This document shows, piece by piece, positions 8,067-16,229 of a DNA stretch of 64,000 nucleotides. Source of the stretch: Nonomuraea dietziae (lineage in GTDB: Bacteria > Actinomycetota > Actinomycetes > Streptosporangiales > Streptosporangiaceae); the NCBI RefSeq assembly GCF_014195505.1, contig NZ_JACIBV010000001.1, forward strand, positions 4,092,001-4,156,000. Direction: 5' to 3'. Below the pieces are notes generated by a model, which saw only the letters and a program-made list of their open reading frames with translations, did not search any database and was not told the DNA's origin. Positions within the stretch are counted from its first letter, which is position 1. Each line of letters starts with the position of its first letter. The position numbers were made by a program, and so were the translations under genes.

Positions 8067-9287
8067 ATGCCATCGCTCAAAAAGGCACCTTTGCCGCCAG
8101 GACCAACCAAGACTTTTTTTGATAACCTACATGAACTTCACCTAAGGGCGGGCCAGCCAAGCACAAGAAAGATGGAAAGCGTCATCGGGAAAGGCGTTCT
8201 TTCGCATACAACTATCCATAAGACTTTCGCCGGAGATAAGGTCCCAGAGTGGGGACCAGTAGAACTAATAGTCGAATGCCTGGCAAGTATGTGTGGAGAT
8301 GTGCCAGATAAGACGACGTCGCGATTCAGAACGCTGTGGATTCAAGCCCGAGCCGGTCATGACAGTGATCTATATTTAGATGAGTCTATGCAGAAGGACG
8401 GCGAGACCACAGAGGAACCCGCAAGAGGGAAGCCGTCGGAATTTGGATCCGTCCCAACGCACTTTCGTCGCCTCGACGCAACCATAGGCGGCTTAAAGCC
8501 TGGCTCGTTGATAGCTATTATGAGCACGCCCTCTGAAGGTAAAAGCTGCCTGATTGTCGATTTAGCTAGAGCGGCATCAATGGCTGGCGTTGGAACGCTT
8601 CTATTTAGCTCTGAGATGTCTCGCGGAGAATATACGCTCAGAATGCTAGCATCGGAAGCACTCGTTGACATCACCAGTTTAAGGACTGGGCAACTAAGCG
8701 ACGAAGCATGGGCGCGCCTTGCTCGACGAATGTCCGAAGTTGCTGACGCACCTATGTATATTGACGCCCCTACCAATAAGTCCTGTAATCAACTTATCGA
8801 CGCCGTAAAGCGCAGCACAGAAAGACATAACATTGGACTAGTGCTTATCGACGGGCTTGGACTGCTAATTTCGCAAGAACATGCACAGTCGGGTGGCCAG
8901 CATGACGCAGGCAGCGCCCTAACCTCTCTAAAGACTCTCTCGACGCAACTCAACTTGCCTGTTGTGGTCACTGTAACTACAGAATATCCCCACGACGATC
9001 GCTACCACCTAGATCCCCCCACGAGCTGGGGGTTGCAACGAGCCGCCCGGCTGAGCGAATTGCGATACGGTCGTGAGATTTTTGAGATCGCCGACTTGGT
9101 TATCGCGATATATCGGCCAGACCACCGCGAGCCAGAAAGCCCTCGCGCAATGGAGGCCGACCTAGTTATCGCCAAGAATCGCTACGGGCCAACCGGCATT
9201 TCGACCGTGATTTTCCAGAATCAATTCATGCGCTTTACTAATATGCCGCCGATACCCACGGACAACCCGCCGTCCCTGCCCGCCTAA
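8067..9287 (+). CDS. HTH domain fused to a DnaB/KaiC-like RecA ATPase domain
   Basis: 406 residues. About residues 13-95 (TKTFFDNLHELHLRAGQPSTRKM, SHTTIHKTFAG, WGPVELIVECL) form the XRE-like helix-turn-helix segment that opens many multidomain actinobacterial signalling and NTPase proteins. Residues 125-392 form a DnaB C-terminal RecA fold: Walker A STPSEGKSC (153-161), LLFSSEMS, Walker B LVLIDG (258-263), ADLVIAIYRPD, and AKNRYGPTG (369-377) near the expected arginine finger. The DnaB N-terminal primase-binding domain is absent, so this is not the replicative helicase. The gene is clearly AT-richer than its neighbours and has at least four TTA leucine codons (in LYLDE, GGLKP, VDLAR, TSLRT), pointing to recent transfer and possible bldA control. 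Role unknown; regulator or defence ATPase are both possible. Confidence 0.75.
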   Translation: MPSLKKAPLPPGPTKTFFDNLHELHLRAGQPSTRKMESVIGKGVLSHTTIHKTFAGDKVPEWGPVELIVECLASMCGDVPDKTTSRFRTLWIQARAGHDSDLYLDESMQKDGETTEEPARGKPSEFGSVPTHFRRLDATIGGLKPGSLIAIMSTPSEGKSCLIVDLARAASMAGVGTLLFSSEMSRGEYTLRMLASEALVDITSLRTGQLSDEAWARLARRMSEVADAPMYIDAPTNKSCNQLIDAVKRSTERHNIGLVLIDGLGLLISQEHAQSGGQHDAGSALTSLKTLSTQLNLPVVVTVTTEYPHDDRYHLDPPTSWGLQRAARLSELRYGREIFEIADLVIAIYRPDHREPESPRAMEADLVIAKNRYGPTGISTVIFQNQFMRFTNMPPIPTDNPPSLPA

Positions 9288-9333
9288 TCTTTCATACTCG
9301 TCAGACTGACAGAGGAAGCATTCCTTCGCTCGG

Positions 9334-10035
9334 TTAGTGCGCTTGTATAAGAGGGACAACCAACTCTTCCATGCTGGTCACCACGAGCTCAGCGCCAGCA
9401 TTGGCAAGTCGCTCAGCCTTTCCGGGCCGGTTTGCGTAGCCGACGGCAACGACCCCTGCATGTTTGCATGCCTCGACGTCAGTCACTGAGTCTCCAACCA
9501 GCAGGGCGAACGACGGATCGGCGGCCAGATGAATGAGCGCCTGGTCAAGGAGATGAGGATTCGGCTTCATGAGCGAGGGATCAGCTGTTGAGCGTGCCGA
9601 GACGTAGGCCACTCGGTCAGTGAGTCCACCCCGAGCGAGGAACGCCGTCACGGCAGCCACCGAGTTGTTGCTGACGATCCCCACGATCAGTCCCCTGTCG
9701 CGCGCCCGTTCTATGAGGTCCACCGCCCCTGGTGTCGGCCGCGCTGTACGGACCGCCTTCACCTCCAATTCGGTGAGTGTCCGCAGGGCAAGGCGGTTCA
9801 ACTCGCTACCGAGAGATGCACTGAACCGGAATACCTCCAAGGGGTCATCCGTCGCACGCACGGCAGGCGAGAGCACGGCGCCAGCCTGTTCCAAAGTGGC
9901 GCGAAGACTGGCCGCGACCGTCCGCGCCGGCAGTCCCGCGAAGATGTCGCACACGGGACCATCGAAGTCGAGGAGCAGGTATTGCACCTTGCCCATAACG
10001 GCCTGCACGGCTTCCGGCCCCGAGCGCGCCGTCAC
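9334..10035 (-). CDS. HAD-superfamily hydrolase (phosphatase-like)
   Basis: 233 residues from GTG 10035, which overlaps the stop of the GntR gene (GTGA) and has GGGAG upstream; ATG 9996 is an alternative. HAD motifs are all present: motif I LLLDFDGPVCD, motif II IVSNNS, motif III Lys in LMKPNP, motif IV LLVGDSVTDVEA. A helical cap lies between motifs I and II, as in phosphoglycolate-phosphatase-like enzymes. The family removes phosphate from small metabolites; the substrate here is unknown. The four-base overlap with the regulator implies coupled translation and a shared role, for example processing a ligand sensed by the GntR protein. Confidence 0.8.
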   Translation of the reverse strand: MTARSGPEAVQAVMGKVQYLLLDFDGPVCDIFAGLPARTVAASLRATLEQAGAVLSPAVRATDDPLEVFRFSASLGSELNRLALRTLTELEVKAVRTARPTPGAVDLIERARDRGLIVGIVSNNSVAAVTAFLARGGLTDRVAYVSARSTADPSLMKPNPHLLDQALIHLAADPSFALLVGDSVTDVEACKHAGVVAVGYANRPGKAERLANAGAELVVTSMEELVVPLIQAH

Positions 10036-10871
10036 GGCAACTCCCGAGCCACGTTGTCCCACACCGCGTCGAACCATGCGGACGACTGCTGCACGAACTG
10101 GGCTGACGTCGAATCCGGCCCATCGCTCACCGCGAAGTGGAACAGCTCGGTGTCCTTGCCCATCAGGTCAAACATCTCGACTGGCACCCCACCCAGGGCT
10201 ACGACATGCTCCGCGACAGCGTAGTAGCCGAAGAACGCCTCTTCTTTGTTGATGACATACAGCTTGAAGCGTGGCGGTTCCCCGCTGATCCGTACCTGAG
10301 CCGACGCCTGCGCCACCAGGCCCAGGTCTCGAAGCTCGTGAACGGATTCCACGATGGCCTGAGCATGCCGTGCCGTGATCTTTTCGGCTCGATCCCGGAA
10401 CAACGGCTCATCCTGTCCGTTGTCCACCCGGCACGGGAGAGACCAAGGGCGGCCTGTGTCTGGCAGAAGGAGCCGGATGGAGATGCGCTCAGGGATCAAG
10501 CGGCCAGCTCGGATGCTGTCGAGCGCTTCCTGCACTGCACCGTGCAGCGTCTCCCCGGAGAATCCGGCGAAGTCAATAGAGACCTCAGACCGCTTGAACG
10601 CCTCCTCAACGTGAGGGCGCAGGCCCACGGGGCGTGCGGTCTTCTCTCGGACGAACACGCCGCTCCCCTGTCGGGAGACGATCAGACCCTCTTCCCGGAG
10701 TTCCCGGATGGCCTGCTGGATCGTCTGCCGTGCCACACCGAAAGTCTTGGCGAGCTCCGGACCTGAAGGAAGCTTCTCCCCTGGCGCAAACTTCCTGGTC
10801 AGGATGGCCGCTCTGAGCTGCGTAGCTACCTGGAGATAGGGCGGACGAGGGTCATCCGGGTCGAGTCTCAT
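10032..10871 (-). CDS. GntR-type transcriptional regulator of the element
   Basis: 279 residues from ATG 10871 (MRLDPDDPRPPYLQVATQLR); the frame extends six codons further up. Residues 8-75 are a GntR winged helix (YLQVATQLRAAI, GEKLPSGPELAKTFGVARQTIQQAIRELREEGLI, GSGVFVRE). The C-terminal 180 residues do not look like the common UTRA or FCD ligand domains and contain RLLLPD and FKLYVINKEEAFFGYY. GntR-type repressors such as KorSA of pSAM2 control AICE excision and transfer, so this is a likely master switch. It faces away from the rest of the element across a 170-base intergenic region carrying three CTAG(S)CAAG boxes, and is coupled to the HAD gene. Confidence 0.85.
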   Translation of the reverse strand: MRLDPDDPRPPYLQVATQLRAAILTRKFAPGEKLPSGPELAKTFGVARQTIQQAIRELREEGLIVSRQGSGVFVREKTARPVGLRPHVEEAFKRSEVSIDFAGFSGETLHGAVQEALDSIRAGRLIPERISIRLLLPDTGRPWSLPCRVDNGQDEPLFRDRAEKITARHAQAIVESVHELRDLGLVAQASAQVRISGEPPRFKLYVINKEEAFFGYYAVAEHVVALGGVPVEMFDLMGKDTELFHFAVSDGPDSTSAQFVQQSSAWFDAVWDNVARELP

Positions 10872-10904
10872 GCCCCCAATGCTATCCATGCCTGAACAAC
10901 ATTC

Positions 10905-10971
10905 CTAGGCAAGTCTTGACATGACTAGCCAAGCCATTCAACATGATGCTTGTACAACCTGCCTAGCCAAG
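10905..10971. promoter_or_regulatory. Divergent control region with three CTAGSCAAG boxes
   Basis: CTAGGCAAG at 10905-10913, CTAGCCAAG at 10925-10933 and CTAGCCAAG at 10963-10971 lie in the same direction between the GntR gene and the rightward genes. A TTGACA at 10916-10921 with a loose -10 (CAACAT, 17 bases on) overlaps them and would drive rightward transcription. The placement suits autoregulation by the GntR protein. Binding is inferred. Confidence 0.55.
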
Positions 10972-11039
10972 CTGGTCAGCTGGTGGGGCGGTGGGAGGAC
11001 TGGCCTCCAAGCACGTCAGCAAGGAAGGGACCTCACGCG

Positions 11040-11210
11040 ATGATCCAGCCAACCAAGGCCAGCCGCTTCCTCCCGACACTGCTCGCAATCGGTGCCGTGT
11101 TCTTCATCGTTCGCGACCCCGTCAAGGCCGCCACCGTCGCCACCAGCGCGATGGATGGACTCCTGAAGGTCGCCGAGTCCTTCGCCACCTTCGCCTCGAA
11201 CCTCGGCTAG
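11040..11210 (+). CDS. Small single-pass membrane protein
   Basis: 56 residues from ATG 11040. One hydrophobic helix (about residues 10-24, FLPTLLAIGAVFFIV) is followed by an amphipathic Ala-rich tail (AATVATSAMDGLLKVAESFATFAS). It is the first rightward gene after the GntR control region, with GGAAGGGA 12 bases before the ATG. No function is known to me. Confidence 0.6.
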   Translation: MIQPTKASRFLPTLLAIGAVFFIVRDPVKAATVATSAMDGLLKVAESFATFASNLG

Positions 11211-11507
11211 ATATCCGCTCAGCCCGCAGCACCCCGCACAGCCAGAAAGACCCCTAGGAAGGCGGCCACCAGGCCGCGCGCCGCCAGGCTGTCGCACTTG
11301 ATCACTTGAGAACTAAATCCGGGCTACCGCCTCCCACCGAAAAGGCGACCCCGCGCGGCGAAGCTCCGCGCCTATCTCGTTCGCGACGCCCAGCACGCGG
11401 TTGGGGATCACGACGAACTCCAAGCCAAGACCAACGCCATGTGGCCCCGGAGACCAGCCGCTACCAACGAAACGGTCCCCGGGGCTCCTCAAAGAGGAGA
11501 TTTCACC
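11211..11507. other. Gap with possible remnant of a small gene
   Basis: Nearly 300 bases. A start-less open frame in phase with the next gene (YRLPPKRRPRAAKLRAYLVRD, then AVGDHDELQAK) has protein-like composition but no start codon after the stop near 11310. It may be a decayed upstream exon-like piece of a small AICE gene, or chance. Confidence 0.3.
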
Positions 11508-11642
11508 ATGCCACGTCAGACCACGGTCCACCACATCTCGCTCCACGCCAGCTGGCCGGACGGAGAGCCGCAGACCGTACGAGACGCCTACGACGCGCTT
11601 CTAGAGGAGCAGCGTCAGTCCGCGAAGGACCAGAAGCGGTGA
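11508..11642 (+). CDS. 44-residue protein of unknown function
   Basis: ATG 11508 follows AGAGGAGAT at 8 bases, a strong ribosome site; an upstream ATG at 11439 lacks one. The product is short, acidic to neutral and helical at the end (VRDAYDALLEEQRQ). Its stop overlaps the GTG of the next gene, which opens a chain of translationally coupled small genes. No family recognised. Confidence 0.5.
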   Translation: MPRQTTVHHISLHASWPDGEPQTVRDAYDALLEEQRQSAKDQKR

Positions 11643-11761
11643 GCGCCAAAACCAAGCCGCCATCGCCATGGCTTCCCCCAGGCACCCCAACGACCTGGGT
11701 GTGCCAGTGCGGGGGGATCAATCCCCGTTCCGAAACGACCTGCCAGAGGTGCAAGCGATGA
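11639..11761 (+). CDS. 40-residue RanBP2-like zinc ribbon protein
   Basis: Starts at GTG 11639, overlapping the previous stop by four bases, and ends in ATGA shared with the WhiB-like gene. After a basic Pro-rich head the sequence is W-V-C-Q-C-GGI-N-PRSETT-C-QR-C. This matches the W-x-C-x-C-x3-N-x6-C-x2-C spacing of small RanBP2-type zinc fingers, with the first pair one residue closer than usual. Such fingers bind RNA or protein. Too small for firm assignment, but all four cysteines and the Trp and Asn are in place. Confidence 0.55.
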   Translation: MSAKTKPPSPWLPPGTPTTWVCQCGGINPRSETTCQRCKR

Positions 11762-12078
11762 CCCGCCCCGACGTTCCGTTCTTCCCGCTCGCGGCTGACG
11801 CGCTGAATCTGGCCGACGCGTGGAGCGTGCTCGCCGAGTCCGGCGAGTGCCGTTTCGACCCTGACCTTCACGCCGGCCCCGACCGACCGGAGTCCGAGCA
11901 CGAGCGCGCCGCTCGGCTGCACGTGGCGCGCGAGCTGTGCGGTTCCTGCCCGGTGCGGGCACTGTGCCTGCGCTTCGCTCTGCAGGTCCGTCCCAAGGCC
12001 GGCGTCTGGGCGGCGTTCACCGCTGAGGAGATCGGCGAGCTGGCCCATGACCTCGCCGCGTTCGCGGAGGTGGCCTGA
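11758..12078 (+). CDS. WhiB-like iron-sulfur transcription factor
   Basis: 106 residues, starting in ATGA overlap with the zinc ribbon gene. Four cysteines in Wbl spacing: Cys31, Cys61, Cys64 and Cys70 (ELCGSCPVRALC), expected to hold a 4Fe-4S cluster. GVWA at 82-85 corresponds to the conserved Wbl G(V/I)WGG turn. The usual basic C-terminal AT-hook region is weak: the tail is acidic (AEEIGELAHDLAAFAEVA). Wbl proteins work with the primary sigma factor and respond to redox signals. On this element it may control the transfer or replication operon. The stop overlaps the next start. Confidence 0.85.
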   Translation: MTRPDVPFFPLAADALNLADAWSVLAESGECRFDPDLHAGPDRPESEHERAARLHVARELCGSCPVRALCLRFALQVRPKAGVWAAFTAEEIGELAHDLAAFAEVA

Positions 12079-12176
12079 TGGTCACCCTTTCCGTGAACAA
12101 CGTCTTCCATCTGCTGTGGCCGTGGCTGGCTTTCTTCGCCGCCCTCGCCCTCGCCTCGCTGTGGTGGGGGCGCTGA
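12078..12176 (+). CDS. 32-residue membrane peptide
   Basis: ATG 12078 shares its A with the WhiB-like stop (TGATG), and the TGA at 12174-12176 overlaps the next ATG. The peptide is one hydrophobic helix (VFHLLWPWLAFFAALALASLWW) with a short polar start. Tight coupling on both sides supports translation. Function unknown. Confidence 0.5.
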   Translation: MVTLSVNNVFHLLWPWLAFFAALALASLWWGR

Positions 12177-12559
12177 TGTCCCGCATCCGTGCAGCCTTCT
12201 GGGATCCGACCGGCAAGCGCTACGGCATCCCCACCTACCCCTGGCGGATGTCCCCGCCGCACCTGCTTACCATTCGCCAGCTGGCCGCCGAGGGGCTTCG
12301 ACCCGGAGGGCAGGGCGTACAGGCTCAGGTGCTGTGGCGCTCACGCCGGCACAGCGCGCCCGGTGTCCGCGCTGCCTACCTCTACGACATCCGCTTCGCC
12401 CTGCCGAAACGAGCAGCCACGCCCTGCCAGCTCGCCGCGCTGGTCAAGGCCAACGCCGCCCGCCGTACCTGCCCTGACTGCCTTCGTGACGTCGGCTACG
12501 TGCTGCCGCGCCACCTCGGCACCTGCCTGGACTGCGCGGCCCACGAGGCCGTCGCCTGA
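12176..12559 (+). CDS. AICE-type zinc-binding protein (RRQRL-motif family likely)
   Basis: 127 residues from ATG 12176, overlapping the previous stop. The middle has LTIRQLAAEGLRPGGQ, resembling the R-x-Q-L-x3-GLRPGG segment of the RRQRL-motif zinc-binding proteins common on actinobacterial elements. The C-terminus has four cysteines in two pairs: RTCPDCLRD and GTCLDCA, a zinc ribbon. ALPKRAATPCQLAAL sits between. Function of the family is not established; it occurs in transfer regions next to WhiB-like and spread genes, as here. Confidence 0.65.
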   Translation: MSRIRAAFWDPTGKRYGIPTYPWRMSPPHLLTIRQLAAEGLRPGGQGVQAQVLWRSRRHSAPGVRAAYLYDIRFALPKRAATPCQLAALVKANAARRTCPDCLRDVGYVLPRHLGTCLDCAAHEAVA

Positions 12560-12580
12560 CCTGTGAGGAGATCCGACTCC

Positions 12581-12736
12581 ATGCTTTCCATCCGCCTGTC
12601 CGGCACGCCCGCCGAGGTCGCCGACGCCGTGCTGACCCTACGCGAGGCGTTCCCCATCACCGCCATCAAGGGCCTGTGTTCGGCGATCCCGGCTCAGTCC
12701 AGCGTCCGCGTCTACGTGGAGGTCGGCGATGACTGA
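12581..12736 (+). CDS. 51-residue protein of unknown function
   Basis: ATG 12581 follows TGAGGAGATCC. The small protein (LSIRLSGTPAEVADAVLTLRE, then VRVYVEV) reads as a beta-alpha-beta unit. The last eight bases overlap the start of the DUF2637 gene, so the two are coupled. Similar tiny proteins sit before spread genes on other AICEs; role unknown. Confidence 0.55.
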   Translation: MLSIRLSGTPAEVADAVLTLREAFPITAIKGLCSAIPAQSSVRVYVEVGDD

Positions 12737-13763
12737 CCGCGCTCCGACTCCCACCGCGCCGCGCCCGCTGACCGAGGGCGAGCACACCGCCGTTGCCGTG
12801 ACCGCCGGCGTGACCGGCGTGCTGGGCATGCTCGGCTTCGTCAACAGCTTCGACCGCGTCGCCGACGCCGCCGAATCGTCGTTCGGCTGGTTCGCCTGGA
12901 CCGTGCCGCTCGGCATCGACCTCGGCATCGCCGTCTTCTCCGCGCTGGATATCGTGCTGGCCCGCCTCGGCATGCGCCTTCGCTGGCTGCGGTTGATCCC
13001 TTGGGCGCTGACCGCCGCGACGGTCTACCTCAACGTGGCCGACTACCTCAAGGCCGACCCCGTCGACTGGTTCGCGGTGGTGGCTCACGCGCTGCTGCCG
13101 CTGCTGTGGGTCGCCGCCGTGGAGGTCGGCGCGCACGTCATCCGCAAGCGCGCCGACCTGGTCAAGCCCGACCGGATGGACGGCATCCGCCGCTCGCGAT
13201 GGCTGCTGGCCCCGCTGCCCACGTTCGCCCTGTGGCGGCGCATGGTGCTGTGGGAGGTCCGCAGTTATCCCGAGGCGCTGGGACACGAGCGTGACCGCAT
13301 CCTGGCCCGCACTGACCTACAGGACCGCTACGGCAAGCTGTGGCGATTCAAGGCCACCCGCCGCGAGTGCGCCCTGTACCGCCTCGGCGAACTGGCCCCC
13401 GCCGACGCGCCCATCCGCGCCGAGGCCGTCCGGCTCACCCCGCCCGCGCCGCCGCCCTCCGAACTGCCGCCCGCCCCGCGCAAGCGCCCTACGACAAGCG
13501 GTAAGCGAACCCGGCTGGCGAAGCGCCCCACGGCGCCGGACGTGGACGACCTGATGCCCCTCGGCTGGCAGATCGCCGCCCACCTCAAAGCTAACGGCCT
13601 CACGCTCACCCGTGACCGGCTACTGACCGCCGTCCGCGACACCGGACAGTCCATCTCCTCCGACCGCGCCTCGGCGCTGCTGGCCCGGCTCAAGACCGAA
13701 GCACCCATCGACCCCGCAGGGGCCGTACCGGCTCAGCGCCAGCCGGAAAGCGAGGCCGCGTGA
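12729..13763 (+). CDS. DUF2637 membrane protein, spread (Spd)-type
   Basis: 344 residues. The N-terminal half has four hydrophobic segments (roughly residues 20-45, 53-76, 87-107, 113-135), the DUF2637 layout, including WTVPLGIDLGIAVFSALDIVLA. The C-terminal half is soluble: a basic region (LWRRMVLWEVRSYPEAL), a Pro-rich linker, and a helical DNA-binding-like end (GWQIAAHLKANG, DRLLTAVRDTGQSISSDRASALLARL). Spd proteins help the spread of transferred DNA through the recipient mycelium with TraB. The gene is coupled upstream and downstream, which places it in the transfer operon. Confidence 0.75.
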   Translation: MTDRAPTPTAPRPLTEGEHTAVAVTAGVTGVLGMLGFVNSFDRVADAAESSFGWFAWTVPLGIDLGIAVFSALDIVLARLGMRLRWLRLIPWALTAATVYLNVADYLKADPVDWFAVVAHALLPLLWVAAVEVGAHVIRKRADLVKPDRMDGIRRSRWLLAPLPTFALWRRMVLWEVRSYPEALGHERDRILARTDLQDRYGKLWRFKATRRECALYRLGELAPADAPIRAEAVRLTPPAPPPSELPPAPRKRPTTSGKRTRLAKRPTAPDVDDLMPLGWQIAAHLKANGLTLTRDRLLTAVRDTGQSISSDRASALLARLKTEAPIDPAGAVPAQRQPESEAA

Positions 13764-13954
13764 CGCACAGCCCGGATCATCCTCTCGGACCGTCCGCCCG
13801 CACCGACCCGACCATCCGACCGGACGGTGCACGGACCAACCGCGCATCGTCCTCCATCGCAACCGACCAGGGCGCGGCCTCAACTCCGCCAAGAACCGTG
13901 GCCGCGCCCTGCCACCCCGCAACCCGCAACGAGCACGAGGTGACCCCATCATGA
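13760..13954 (+). CDS. 64-residue linker ORF between spread and translocase genes
   Basis: GTG 13760 overlaps the spread gene stop, and its TGA lies in the ATGA start of the translocase gene. The product is polar, rich in Pro, Thr, Asp and Arg and probably disordered. Its first residues (THSPDHP...) resemble the start of the next protein (THNPHEP...). It may chiefly keep ribosomes moving into the translocase gene. Confidence 0.4.
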   Translation: MTHSPDHPLGPSARTDPTIRPDGARTNRASSSIATDQGAASTPPRTVAAPCHPATRNEHEVTPS

Positions 13955-16218
13955 CGCACAACCCGCACGAGCCCGCCGACCACTTCGACGACCCGGACCG
14001 GCGCCGGACGGACCACCCGGACGGACCAGCACACGACCGCACGGACGACAACGCGGACGGTCCCGGCGCGGAAGTCGTCCCCATCGAGTCCGCCCGCGCC
14101 GGACGGCACCCCTACCAGACCCCCGCGCCGGACGAGGCGCACCCGGACGAGGCGGACGGACCGCTGGTCTTGCACGGCCACGTCGTCCGCGTGGACCAGC
14201 CCGGCGGCGATGCCGATTGGCTCGCCCGCCTGGAGGTCCAGGCCCGCGAACGCCGCCCAATCGTGCCGCTGTGGCTGCGCTCCCGATCCGAGGCGGCCTC
14301 GGTCCTCAAGTGGGTCTCACGGCACTACCTGCACGTGACCGGCTACCACCTCACCCGCACCCCCAAGTACGGGCTCAAGCTGGCCGCCCGCGCGCCGCGC
14401 GGCGCCGTCTGGCTGGCCGGCGGCATGGTGCGCTGGACCTTCGACTGGGAGGGCGAGCCCGCCCGCCTGATCGCCGTCCAGAGGAACGACTACGACGCCT
14501 ACTTGAAGCTGTCCCGGCAGCGGGACGCCCGGGTACGGCTGCGCGTGCCCGTCGCCCTGGTGACCCTGGCCACGCTACTGCTGGCCGGCATCCTGATCGC
14601 TGCCAGCGCGCCGAGCATCGGCCAGTGGACCGCCCTGGGCGTCGCCCTCGCCGTCCTCGGCGTGTGCGGCAAGGTGCCGGACCGTCCGCTGCTCGACCGC
14701 GCCGTCCTCCGGCATGGTCTGGAGAAGCTCACCAGCGACATCGTGCTGCGCGCCCTCGGCTCTCTCGGCATCGCCGAGATCAACAAAGCGCTGTCCAAGG
14801 CGAGCAAGACCACTCAAGCCGACGCGATCCGGTTCAACGCGCCCATCATGCGCGACGGCCCCGGCTGGCGGGCGGACGTGGACCTGCCGCTCGGCGTGAC
14901 CGTCTCCGACGTCGTGGAGAAGCGTGACCGGCTGGCCTCCGGGCTGCGCCGCCCCCTCGGGTGTGTGTGGCCCGAGCCGATGCACGGCCAGCACCCCGGC
15001 CGCATGGTGCTGTGGGTCGGCGACACCGACATGAACACCGCCCGGCAACCGGCGTGGCCGCTGCGCCGTGGCGGGCAGGCCGACATCTTCAAGCCCATCC
15101 CGTTCGGCACCGACCAGCGCGGACGCCTGGTGGCGCTAACGCTGATGTTCAACAGCATGCTGATCGGCGCGATGCCGCGCGTCGGCAAGACCTTCTCCCT
15201 CAAACCACTGGTACTCGCGATGGGCCTGGACCCGATCGTGCAGGCCATGGTGTTCGAGCTGAAGGGCACCGGCGACCTGAGCTTCGCCGAGAAGTTCGCC
15301 CACGAGTACGCCTCCGGCCTGGATGACGAGACCATGCGACGCGCCCTGCTGGCGCTTCGAGCCCTGAAGGCGGAGCTGGTCAGCCACCGCTCGGGTGTCA
15401 TCGCCTCACTGCCCAAGGACCTGTGCCCGGAGAACAAGGTCACCCGAGCGCTGGCCGAACGCGTCTCGCTCGGGCTCCATCCGATCGGGCTGATCATCGA
15501 CGAGTGCCAAAACCTGTTCAGCCATCCGGCTTTCGGTGCCGAGGCCGGCGAGCTGGCCGAGTTCATCATCCGCGTCGGCCCCGCCATGGGCGTCTTCCTG
15601 ATCCTGGCTACCCAGCGCCCGGACAAGCGGTCCCTGCCCACCGGCATCGCCGCCAACGTCGGCATCCGGTTCAGCCTGCGGGTGATGGGCCAGACGGAGA
15701 ACGACATGATCCTCGGCACGTCGATGTACCAGAACGGCATCCGCGCCACCACCTTCACCGCCGAGGACAAGGGCATCGGCTACCTGGTCGGCGTGAAGAC
15801 CGACCCCCAGATCGTCAAGACGTTCTTCTTCGACGCACCCACCGCCGACCAGATCGCCGAACGCGCCCGTGACCTGCGCATCGCCGCCGGACGCCTGTCC
15901 GGGCACGCCGCCGGTCAGGCCCCCGAACACGAGGCCGCGCACGGCTTCGACCTGCTAAAAGACATCGCCAGCGTGGTGCCCACCGGCGAGGCCAAGGTGT
16001 GGTCGGAAACCGTCTGCGCCCGGCTGGCCGAGCTGCGGCCCGAGGTCTACACCGGCTGGGAGCCCGAACAGCTCGCCGCCGCTCTGGCCCCGCACGGCAT
16101 CGACACCATCCAGATCAGCCGTCGCATCGACGGCAAGCAGCTCAACCGGCGCGGCATCGACCGCTCCCACATCGCCGCCGTCATCACCGACCGTAACCAT
16201 AACCGGCCCACTGGATGA
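13951..16218 (+). CDS. TraB-type FtsK/SpoIIIE DNA translocase for conjugal transfer
   Basis: 755 residues. A disordered Asp/His/Arg-rich head of about 75 residues is followed by a domain ending in two adjacent membrane helices near residues 195-235 (VALVTLATLLLAGILIAAS, WTALGVALAVLGVCG). The FtsK motor carries Walker A MPRVGKTFS (about residue 408) and Walker B GLIIDECQN (about 513), with FELKGTGD and ILATQRPD also typical. The last 75 residues (LRPEVYTGWEPEQLAAALAPHG, DGKQLNRRGIDRSHI) look like the winged helix that reads clt repeats. TraB hexamers move double-stranded DNA between hyphae; no relaxase is needed. Candidate recognition repeats follow directly at 16230-16306. Confidence 0.92.
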   Translation: MTHNPHEPADHFDDPDRRRTDHPDGPAHDRTDDNADGPGAEVVPIESARAGRHPYQTPAPDEAHPDEADGPLVLHGHVVRVDQPGGDADWLARLEVQARERRPIVPLWLRSRSEAASVLKWVSRHYLHVTGYHLTRTPKYGLKLAARAPRGAVWLAGGMVRWTFDWEGEPARLIAVQRNDYDAYLKLSRQRDARVRLRVPVALVTLATLLLAGILIAASAPSIGQWTALGVALAVLGVCGKVPDRPLLDRAVLRHGLEKLTSDIVLRALGSLGIAEINKALSKASKTTQADAIRFNAPIMRDGPGWRADVDLPLGVTVSDVVEKRDRLASGLRRPLGCVWPEPMHGQHPGRMVLWVGDTDMNTARQPAWPLRRGGQADIFKPIPFGTDQRGRLVALTLMFNSMLIGAMPRVGKTFSLKPLVLAMGLDPIVQAMVFELKGTGDLSFAEKFAHEYASGLDDETMRRALLALRALKAELVSHRSGVIASLPKDLCPENKVTRALAERVSLGLHPIGLIIDECQNLFSHPAFGAEAGELAEFIIRVGPAMGVFLILATQRPDKRSLPTGIAANVGIRFSLRVMGQTENDMILGTSMYQNGIRATTFTAEDKGIGYLVGVKTDPQIVKTFFFDAPTADQIAERARDLRIAAGRLSGHAAGQAPEHEAAHGFDLLKDIASVVPTGEAKVWSETVCARLAELRPEVYTGWEPEQLAAALAPHGIDTIQISRRIDGKQLNRRGIDRSHIAAVITDRNHNRPTG

Positions 16219-16229
16219 GCCGGGAACGG

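Noticed and set aside
8067-9287. Replicative DnaB helicase of the element
   Set aside because: The DnaB N-terminal domain is replaced by an HTH, and the gene is far from the replication module with foreign codon use.
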